Origin: JBLHUT01 sp047629975
GTDB taxonomy: Bacteria; Pseudomonadota; Alphaproteobacteria; Rhodobacterales; Rhodobacteraceae
Direction of reading: 5' to 3'
Length of the DNA: 5,400 nt
NCBI GenBank assembly: GCA_047629975.1
Contig: JBLHUT010000238.1
Span: 1-5,400 of the forward strand
Position 1 is the first letter of the stretch. Each line of letters starts with the position of its first letter. Shown piece after piece: positions 1 to 4,524 of this stretch. The notes beneath the pieces were generated by a model, which was not told the origin of the DNA, searched no databases, and worked only from the letters and a program-made list of their open reading frames with translations. The position numbers and the translations under genes were made by a program.

Positions 1-962
1 TAGGGTTGGAGATCAAGCGCGAGGTTCTAACCGGTGAACTGTCAAGCATAGAAAAGGCGCTGTTGCCGTTTTTGTGCGCAATCGGCGGCATGGCCGTACC
101 GGGCATGATCTTTGTGTATTTCAACTGGGGCAACACCGAAACACTGAATGGTTGGGCTATTCCTGCGGCCACGGACATTGCCTTTGCTTTGGGCATCCTT
201 GCGCTTGTGGGGTCGCGGGTGCCGGTTGCTCTCAAGGTGTTCTTGCTTGCGATTGCGATCATCGACGATCTTGCAGCGATTGCGATTATCGCGGTGTTCT
301 ACACGTCTGAATTGTCGGTCAATGCGCTGACGCTGTCGATGCTGGCGTTCTTTGTGGCGATTGCGTTGAACCGTCTGGGTGTGAACCGTCTGGCCCCCTA
401 TTTGCTGTTGGGGGTGTTCATGTGGGTTTGCGTGCTGAAATCAGGCGTTCATGCGACACTTGCCGGTGTTTTTATTGCGATGGCAATTCCGCTGAAGGAA
501 AAAGACGGCGATAACGCGCTTTTGCTACGGGTCGAGCACGGTTTGCACTATTGGGTCGCGTTCATGATCCTGCCCGTCTTTGCGTTTGCCAATGCGGGTG
601 TGGTTCTGGCGGGGATTTCATTTTCCGCCCTGCTTGAGCCTCTTCCGCTGGGGATCGCGGCGGGTCTGTTTATCGGCAAGCAGATCGGTGTATTCGGCGT
701 GGCCTGGGTGGCGTGCAAAAGTGGCATTACGCGACTGCCAAAGGACGTGACATGGCAACATGTCTATGGCGTGGCGTGTTTGACCGGTGTAGGCTTCACA
801 ATGAGCCTGTTTATCGGCTCCCTGGCCTTTGACTCGGCCGAGATGATGAATTCGGTACGGCTTGGTGTGCTTTGTGGATCGGTCATGTCGGGTGTTCTGG
901 GCTTTGCGGTATTGCGGTTCAGTCAGCCTGCTCCGGCGATGACACCGGTGGCTCAAGGATAG
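1..962 (+). CDS. nhaA: Na+/H+ antiporter NhaA (5'-truncated by window edge)
   Basis: Inner-membrane antiporter that exchanges cytoplasmic Na+ (or Li+) for external H+, giving sodium and pH homeostasis. The frame is already open at base 1 and enters inside the conserved GLEIKRE segment, which corresponds to about residue 76 of E. coli NhaA. The real start is therefore outside the window and the TTG at 6 is an ordinary Leu codon. Numbering from that Leu (318 residues to the stop), the ion-binding residues are present: Asp57 in ATDIAF (E. coli Asp133) and the Asp87-Asp88 pair in IIDDL (Asp163/Asp164). His149 in SGVHATLAG matches the pH-sensing region His225, and Lys225 in FIGKQIG matches Lys300. 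With a constant offset of 76 through His149, this part has no internal gaps relative to the E. coli protein as I recall it. The C-terminal GVGFTMSLFIGSLAF helix is also typical. It ends 6 bp before the bicarbonate permease gene, so the two are probably co-transcribed. Confidence 0.96.
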   Translation, partial: GLEIKREVLTGELSSIEKALLPFLCAIGGMAVPGMIFVYFNWGNTETLNGWAIPAATDIAFALGILALVGSRVPVALKVFLLAIAIIDDLAAIAIIAVFYTSELSVNALTLSMLAFFVAIALNRLGVNRLAPYLLLGVFMWVCVLKSGVHATLAGVFIAMAIPLKEKDGDNALLLRVEHGLHYWVAFMILPVFAFANAGVVLAGISFSALLEPLPLGIAAGLFIGKQIGVFGVAWVACKSGITRLPKDVTWQHVYGVACLTGVGFTMSLFIGSLAFDSAEMMNSVRLGVLCGSVMSGVLGFAVLRFSQPAPAMTPVAQG

Positions 963-968
963 ACTAAA

Positions 969-1937
969 ATGGACGCCTCCCTTTCGATGCTTGCGAGCAA
1001 TCTGCTTGCGCCGACAATCCTGTTCTTCATTCTGGGGTTGGTGGCTGCGGTTTGCCGAAGCGATCTGTCGATCCCCGATGGTGCCGCAAAGATCATGTCG
1101 ATCTATCTATTGCTGGCCATCGGGTTCAAGGGAGGCGTCAGCGTTGCCGACAACGGGCTGTCGTTTCAATTGCTCAGCAGCCTGTTGGCCGGTGCGGTAT
1201 TGTCGTTTGTTCTTCCGTTCATTGCCTATCCTCTCTTGCGGCTGATCACACGGCTTGACCCGGTCAACGCCGCGGCGGTGGCCGGGCATTACGGCTCGAT
1301 TTCGATCGTGACCTTTGTGACTGCTGTCAGCCTGCTGGAGTCCAAAGGCCTTCCGTCGGAAGGGTATATCGTCGCCATGGCCGCAGTCATGGAAGTGCCT
1401 GCCATTGTCTCGGCGTTGTGGCTTGCGGCACGCAGCAGCGGCGGGGCAAAGATCACCCCGGAACTTTTGCGCCATATCCTTGGCAATGGTTCGATCGTGC
1501 TGCTGGTGGGGTCATTTATAATCGGAGCCCTGACAGGCCAGACCGGATTGGAGCAGCTCAAGCCGCTGATCATTCTGCCGTTTACCGGAGTATTGTGCAT
1601 ATTCTTGCTTGATATGGGGCTGACGGCCGGAAAAAGCCTGATGCAGAACCGCAAGGATATCTCTGGCGGATTGCTTGCGTTCGGTTGCATCATGCCCATC
1701 ATCGGAAGCGTCGTGGGCGGGATAACCGGCTCGTTGCTGGGACTGTCGGACGGGGGTGTTTTCCTGATTATGACGCTATGCGCCTCGGCGTCCTACATCG
1801 CGGTTCCAGCAGCAATGCGACTTGCCCTGCCGGATGCAAAATCGGGGATCTACCTTTCGTTGTCATTGGGGGTTACTTTTCCGTTCAACCTGACGATCGG
1901 CTTGCCGCTTTATCTGTTTATTGCGACGGGTCAATGA
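969..1937 (+). CDS. SbtA-type sodium-dependent bicarbonate permease
   Basis: Predicted inner-membrane Na+-driven bicarbonate symporter of the SbtA superfamily (former DUF897). It has 322 residues with about ten hydrophobic segments in two inverted halves. Repeat 1 carries GHYGSISIVTFVTA (residues 106-119) and MEVPAIV (141-147). Repeat 2 carries the strongly conserved stretch from SASYIAVPAAMRLALP (273-288) through SLGVTFPFNLTIGLPLYL (299-316), which strongly resembles cyanobacterial SbtA. It is shorter than the cyanobacterial proteins (about 370 aa) and has only a short basic linker between the halves (about 150-170). The ATG at 969 is preceded by AAGGA at 955-959, inside the end of nhaA, with 9 bases of spacing. 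No PII-like SbtB partner gene follows. In a non-cyanobacterial host the likely role is supplying HCO3- to anaplerotic carboxylases, or pH/CO2 balance (inference); transport of another anion is not excluded. Confidence 0.88.
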   Translation: MDASLSMLASNLLAPTILFFILGLVAAVCRSDLSIPDGAAKIMSIYLLLAIGFKGGVSVADNGLSFQLLSSLLAGAVLSFVLPFIAYPLLRLITRLDPVNAAAVAGHYGSISIVTFVTAVSLLESKGLPSEGYIVAMAAVMEVPAIVSALWLAARSSGGAKITPELLRHILGNGSIVLLVGSFIIGALTGQTGLEQLKPLIILPFTGVLCIFLLDMGLTAGKSLMQNRKDISGGLLAFGCIMPIIGSVVGGITGSLLGLSDGGVFLIMTLCASASYIAVPAAMRLALPDAKSGIYLSLSLGVTFPFNLTIGLPLYLFIATGQ

Positions 1938-1982
1938 CAGGTCAGTAATGCGCCATTTGCCTGTGACAGCGATGCGACACGG

Positions 1983-2010
1983 GGAACGGTTACGTTTTTG
2001 TTAGGAACGG
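1983..2010. repeat. Direct repeat GGAACGG, copies 21 bp apart
   Basis: GGAACGG occurs at 1983-1989 and again at 2004-2010, a centre-to-centre distance of 21 bp (two helical turns), in the gap upstream of the VIT gene. GGAAC is the -35 word of ECF/EcfG-type sigma factors, but neither copy has the matching CGTT-type -10 word 16-17 bases downstream, so I do not call a promoter. A tandem activator or repressor site is possible; chance is also possible for 7-bp words. Confidence 0.35.
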
Positions 2011-2021
2011 CCTAGATAGAA

Positions 2022-2040
2022 GCTTGGACCAAGACCAAGC
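2022..2040. promoter_or_regulatory. Palindromic cluster upstream of the VIT gene
   Basis: GCTTGG at 2022-2027 pairs with CCAAGC at 2035-2040. Nested inside, CTTGG-A-CCAAG (2023-2033) is a perfect 11-bp palindrome and ACCAAG is tandemly duplicated (2028-2033, 2034-2039). The element ends just before the GAAGG Shine-Dalgarno of the VIT gene (2041-2045), so it could be an operator or a 5'-leader hairpin that affects ribosome access. It does not match the Fur/Mur or Irr boxes I know. Confidence 0.35.
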
Positions 2041-2055
2041 GAAGGCTGCATTTCC

Positions 2056-2784
2056 GTGAAGACACTTGATTCACACCGCGACGAAATCCACCACCAAGGG
2101 ACCTTGCAGGACAATCTCAAGCAATTGGTTTATGGCGGCAATGACGGAATCGTCACAACATTTGCCATTGTGGCGGGGTTTGCCGGCGCAGGTGCCAGCG
2201 GAGTTGACACGATCGGCGCACTGGCCGTGCTGGTGTTCGGGTTGGCCAACCTTTTTGCCGATGCGGCCGCCATGGGACTGGGCGAGTTCCTGTCGGCACG
2301 CTCGCAGCGGGATGTCTATGATGCTCAGCGGGCAATAGAATTGCGCGAATACCAGGAAAACCCCGAACAAGAGCGTGACGAACTGGTCGAGATGATGACA
2401 GAGCGCGGCCTGAGTCACGCCGACGCAAGTATTGCCGCAGACCACATCATGAAAAGCCCCGAACTGGTGGTCGACATGATGATGGCCTACGAGTTGGAAA
2501 TGCCCGATATGCGCAATACCGCACCGGCCTTTGACGGGCTTGTCACCTTTGTCGCCTTCCTTGTCTTCGGGTGTATCCCGCTGATTCCCTATTTTTTGCT
2601 GGACCCCACCAACAGCACGTTCTGGCTGTCGGTGTGGGCCACGTTCGGCGCGCTTGTTCTGCTTGGCATCCTGCGGTTCTGGGCGACCCGTGAAAGAATA
2701 TTCCGGTGTATCGGCGAAACCGTTCTGGTCGGTGGCATTTGCGCCGTTCTGGCCTTTGCCGTCGGGGCGATTGTAGGAGGCTAG
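2056..2784 (+). CDS. VIT1/CCC1 family Fe2+/Mn2+ transporter
   Basis: Predicted membrane exporter of Fe2+ and/or Mn2+ from the cytosol, related to plant/yeast vacuolar iron transporters; 242 residues. TM1 begins with the family signature YGGNDGIVTTFAIVAG (26-41; Asp30 is the pore aspartate). TM2 carries AAAMGLGEFLSARS (70-83) with Met73 and Glu77 of the pore. Between TM2 and TM3 is the cytosolic metal-binding helix region: a Glu-rich stretch (95-112), then a Met run at 141-143 with Glu146. This layout matches the metal-binding domain described for eukaryotic VIT1. Three further hydrophobic segments follow (about 161-183, 186-208, 219-242). There is no N-terminal ferritin-like domain, unlike the MbfA fusion type common in alphaproteobacteria. 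The start is GTG at 2056 with GAAGG at 2041-2045, 10 bases of spacing. Metal specificity cannot be read from sequence. It converges with the DUF6456 gene, 19 bp away. Confidence 0.92.
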   Translation: MKTLDSHRDEIHHQGTLQDNLKQLVYGGNDGIVTTFAIVAGFAGAGASGVDTIGALAVLVFGLANLFADAAAMGLGEFLSARSQRDVYDAQRAIELREYQENPEQERDELVEMMTERGLSHADASIAADHIMKSPELVVDMMMAYELEMPDMRNTAPAFDGLVTFVAFLVFGCIPLIPYFLLDPTNSTFWLSVWATFGALVLLGILRFWATRERIFRCIGETVLVGGICAVLAFAVGAIVGG

Positions 2785-2803
2785 CACGCCACCACACGCC
2801 GCC

Positions 2804-3943
2804 CTATCCGATCATACCGCCACCCGGTCCGTAGGTTTCGCCATAGTGGCGCTTGAGCCGCTGCAACGCGATCCGCAAGACGATCTTGCCAGAGCGCGCC
2901 GACCATCCCATCCGCTTTTCGGTGGCTTCCAAGCCTTCCAGAAAACAGCAACACCGCAGAACCATGTCACCAAGCCCCGGTCCCAGATCCTTTAGCGCCA
3001 GCGCCACACGGTCGCGCGCCCCTTGCGGACCATTGCCGATGCCGCTGTCGTTAAAGCCTCCCTTGCCGCCGCCCCCCGTCAGGAACCGCTCCCAGTTCTG
3101 GGCAACCCGCGGCCCCATCTGCGCCAGTTCGAAATCTTCGCGCAACCGCTCTGCGGCGGCGACCAGATCAGCCTCGAGAAAAACCGAGCCGTCTTTTTCA
3201 CGCCGGCGCGCCAAGGCAACAACCGGGCTTTCGGCCATGTTATAGCGCATCCGCCGAGGCTTTTCTCCTTCGACGTCGGCCACCTCTTTGGTGCCCCACT
3301 CGCGGTGCTGGTCGCCAAAAGTGCTTTGGGCTTCGGCAAAACCGCCCTCGGCCACCTGATTGTCCGCCGACAGCATCCGCTTCAAAGCGGCGCGGCCGGC
3401 CGGCGCGATAACATAGGTCGCAACCTTGCCCGCGCTTTTGCAAGTGATCCATTCCTTCAGGGCGAAGGCCTGTGCCACCTCGCGGGCGACAACAGCCGTG
3501 CGCATCGAACGCCCATCAGGCAATTCCCGCATGACCAGCGCCTTTTCCATCTCTGGCGCCACGGCCAGTATCGACCCCGCCTCGACCAATCTGCGCAAGA
3601 TGCGGCGCGCTTCTTTGAGGACGGTTGCTTCGTCACACAGGTGCTTTGATGGAATAAATGCAGCAGTCATACCTGAAACTTCCTTTTTAGCGCGGTCACA
3701 ATCGTCTGATCTGAAGTGCGAAGCCCCGAGTCGGGCCAGCGCTTCGTCGATCAAAGGATCGTCGCGGCGTAATTCAAACCGACGGATCTGTCGGAGGATG
3801 GTCGAGGCATGACATCCCTCGTCCCGGGCAACCGCCCGGATCGAATGACCCCATTCTGTATGACGCAGATAATGAAGCGCCGAGTCCGGCACCCATCCGG
3901 GCACAATGCGCCCTTTATTCGCGTTATTCTGACCGCTTCCCAT
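2804..3943 (-). CDS. DUF6456-type helix-turn-helix protein
   Basis: Putative DNA-binding protein of unknown role, 379 residues from the chosen ATG at 3943. An N-terminal HTH (about 15-60) contains GHSIRAVARDEGCHASTILRQ followed by the LRRDDPLIDEAL segment usual in this family. The middle part (about 100-195) looks like a winged-helix fold ending in the VATYVIAPAGRAALKRML region. A basic, low-complexity linker follows, then the DUF6456 domain (about 230-370). Its landmarks are SPVVALARRR, AAERLREDFELAQMGPRV, a Gly-rich loop (TGGGGKGG), a Cys-Cys-Cys run at 331-333, and a C-terminal helix pair MGWSARSGKIVLRIALQRLKRHYG that resembles a second HTH. The three cysteines look like a family feature, not a mutation (from memory). 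An upstream in-frame TTG at 3955 would add 4 residues but runs directly into the Shine-Dalgarno sequence, so it is rejected. The gene is divergent from the DUF6477 gene and probably autoregulated (inference). Confidence 0.88.
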   Translation of the reverse strand: MGSGQNNANKGRIVPGWVPDSALHYLRHTEWGHSIRAVARDEGCHASTILRQIRRFELRRDDPLIDEALARLGASHFRSDDCDRAKKEVSGMTAAFIPSKHLCDEATVLKEARRILRRLVEAGSILAVAPEMEKALVMRELPDGRSMRTAVVAREVAQAFALKEWITCKSAGKVATYVIAPAGRAALKRMLSADNQVAEGGFAEAQSTFGDQHREWGTKEVADVEGEKPRRMRYNMAESPVVALARRREKDGSVFLEADLVAAAERLREDFELAQMGPRVAQNWERFLTGGGGKGGFNDSGIGNGPQGARDRVALALKDLGPGLGDMVLRCCCFLEGLEATEKRMGWSARSGKIVLRIALQRLKRHYGETYGPGGGMIG

Positions 3944-3947
3944 ATCG

Positions 3948-3953
3948 TCCTCC
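3948..3953 (-). promoter_or_regulatory. Shine-Dalgarno deciding the DUF6456 start
   Basis: GGAGGA read on the minus strand from 3953 to 3948 leaves 4 bases before the ATG at 3943-3941. The competing TTG at 3955-3953 shares a base with this motif and has no comparable motif of its own upstream, which favours the ATG. Confidence 0.75.
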
Positions 3954-4000
3954 AATGACGATCCGTGAACAGCCCGCTCCCCAGCACGTTAAACCTTGAG

Positions 4001-4048
4001 TAGAATTGGTTACGCGAAGGTTAATTATTCGGGCTGTGGATAGAATTG
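4001..4048. repeat. Direct repeat TAGAATTG, copies 40 bp apart
   Basis: TAGAATTG occurs at 4001-4008 and 4041-4048, flanking the CtrA-like box in the divergent control region. The copies are exactly 40 bp apart, close to four helical turns. TAGAAT resembles a -10 hexamer on the + strand, but neither copy has a credible -35 at 16-18 bp, so promoter function is not supported. Confidence 0.3.
4009..4024 (-). promoter_or_regulatory. Candidate CtrA-binding site
   Basis: The minus strand reads TTAAC-CTTCGC-GTAAC, which is 9 of 10 informative bases to the TTAAC-N6-TTAAC motif of the alphaproteobacterial cell-cycle regulator CtrA. In the other convention it is TTAC-N7-TTAA, 7 of 8. It sits in the divergent control region between the DUF6456 and DUF6477 genes, where a regulator site is expected. 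Half-sites like this do occur by chance in AT-rich stretches. Confidence 0.4.
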
Positions 4049-4054
4049 TGTAAA
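4024..4054 (-). promoter_or_regulatory. Candidate sigma70-type promoter for the DUF6456 gene
   Basis: On the minus strand TTTACA (4054-4049; 5 of 6 to TTGACA) is followed by AATAAT (4029-4024; 5 of 6 to TATAAT). The 19-bp spacer is longer than the ideal 17, so confidence is low. Transcription would start near 4017, leaving a leader of about 75 bases. The CtrA-like box at 4009-4024 would overlap the -10 end and start point, a position normally associated with repression. Confidence 0.25.
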
Positions 4055-4076
4055 AAATGAAATTGTTTCTTCCCAA

Positions 4077-4103
4077 TGCGAACGGTCTTTCGGCAAGTTC
4101 GCA
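4077..4103. promoter_or_regulatory. Inverted repeat TGCGAAC-N13-GTTCGCA
   Basis: A perfect 7-bp inverted repeat (4077-4083 and 4097-4103) is separated by 13 bases and lies 51 bp upstream of the DUF6477 start. Its arm-to-arm distance of 20 bp puts both arms on one face of the helix, which suits a dimeric regulator. If transcription starts upstream of it, it could instead fold as a leader hairpin. Confidence 0.4.
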
Positions 4104-4154
4104 ACACATCCTTAGGTTGTGCAACAGTGAGAACATCAAATCAGGAGAGAACCG

Positions 4155-4430
4155 ATGACCGATTGCCTTGCGACACTCAAAACCCTGCACCGCCCTAAAC
4201 TGCTGATTCGCGCCGCCCGCCATGGAATGGAAGACTACAATAGAAACAGAGATCTCAAGCGTGTTCTTCGCGCAACCAGCATCCCACGCCCCGGCACAGC
4301 CGTATCGCAGTTGATGGAGAGAGAGGCCGAACTCGAAGAAACACGCAAGGCGGGTGACACAACCTATTCTGTGGTGCGTCATCTGGATGCTTTGATTGCA
4401 TTGATGGCCGAAGCGCGGCTGATTGTTTAA
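4155..4430 (+). CDS. DUF6477 family protein
   Basis: Small protein of unknown function, 91 residues, about the length I know for this Rhodobacteraceae-restricted family. Recognisable landmarks are the N-terminal LHRPKLLIRAARHGMEDYNR (11-30), a basic helix around RDLKRVL (32-38), the IPRPGTAVSQLMEREAEL segment (43-60), RKAGDTTYSVVRHLDALIALMAEARL (64-89) and a short hydrophobic end. It appears fully helical and soluble, with no signal peptide, membrane segment, cysteine pair or catalytic motif. The basic N-terminal half and acidic centre would suit a protein- or nucleic-acid-binding adaptor, but that is speculation. The ATG at 4155 has a good AGGAGA Shine-Dalgarno at 4143-4148, 6 bases away. 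It is divergent from the DUF6456 gene, an arrangement I recall as recurrent in this bacterial family. Confidence 0.85.
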   Translation: MTDCLATLKTLHRPKLLIRAARHGMEDYNRNRDLKRVLRATSIPRPGTAVSQLMEREAELEETRKAGDTTYSVVRHLDALIALMAEARLIV

Positions 4431-4439
4431 ATCAGCCGC
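4415..4439 (+). terminator. Hairpin over the DUF6477 stop codon
   Basis: GCGGCTGATT (4415-4424) pairs perfectly with AATCAGCCGC (4430-4439) around a 5-base loop, GTTTA. The TAA stop (4428-4430) falls in the loop and first stem base. No T-run follows (TTGGGG), so it is not a classical rho-independent terminator. It may act as a 3'-end stabiliser or as a weak terminator. Confidence 0.45.
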
Positions 4440-4524
4440 CTTGGGGATAAGTGGACGGTGCCGGCGTGTTCTTGAAATACACGCCTCTGGCTTCGCCCCT
4501 TAAAAACACGTTAAAGTTGTGCGA
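4431..4524. other. Convergent intergenic region
   Basis: A 94-bp gap between the ends of the DUF6477 gene and the MttB-family gene. Besides the arm of the stop-codon hairpin it holds a second inverted repeat, GGCGTGT (4463-4469) with ACACGCC (4479-4485) around a 9-base loop. Neither hairpin has a T-tract on either strand. No open reading frame is evident here. Confidence 0.6.
4463..4485. terminator. Second hairpin between convergent genes
   Basis: Perfect 7-bp stem GGCGTGT/ACACGCC with the loop TCTTGAAAT. It is placed about 40 bases beyond the stop of the minus-strand methyltransferase gene and 33 bases beyond the DUF6477 stop, so it could serve either transcript. The lack of a T-run keeps this tentative. 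Confidence 0.3.

Larger units (their letters stand above)
1938..2055. other. Intergenic region between bicarbonate permease and VIT transporter
   Basis: This 118-bp gap contains no convincing rho-independent terminator: the best pairing after the stop is a 5-bp ACAGG/CCTGT stem without a T-run. It holds a 7-bp direct repeat and a palindromic cluster, listed separately. No good -35/-10 pair is visible, so I cannot tell whether the VIT gene has its own promoter or is read through from the nhaA operon. Confidence 0.6.

Noticed and set aside
6..8. TTG at 6 as the start of NhaA
   Set aside because: The frame is open upstream and the Gly-Leu-Glu codons continue the conserved GLEIKRE motif near residue 76, so this is an internal Leu.
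1983..2028. An EcfG (general stress sigma factor) promoter from the GGAAC words upstream of the VIT gene
   Set aside because: Neither GGAAC has a CGTT-type -10 element 16-17 bases downstream.
2071..2787. A long open frame on the minus strand opposite the VIT transporter (238 codons)
   Set aside because: It is a mirror of the real gene: the translation is low in hydrophobic order and rich in His/Gln/Arg, with no recognisable family, while the + strand frame carries the full VIT signature.
3023..3649. A 208-codon + strand frame inside the DUF6456 gene
   Set aside because: It is opposite a well-supported gene, with an Arg/Pro/His-rich translation and no known motif; typical antisense frame in GC-rich DNA.
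3941..3955. TTG at 3955 as the start of the DUF6456 protein
   Set aside because: It overlaps the GGAGGA ribosome site that is correctly placed for the ATG at 3943, and it adds only four residues.
3956..4154. A replication origin in the AT-rich divergent region
   Set aside because: There is only one imperfect DnaA-box-like word inside it, no box cluster and no origin-associated genes; an ordinary promoter region explains the AT content.
3924..4382. A 152-codon minus-strand frame covering the DUF6477 gene and the divergent control region
   Set aside because: It overlaps the DUF6477 gene, which has a good ribosome site and family match, and runs through AT-rich regulatory sequence; the translation shows no family features.
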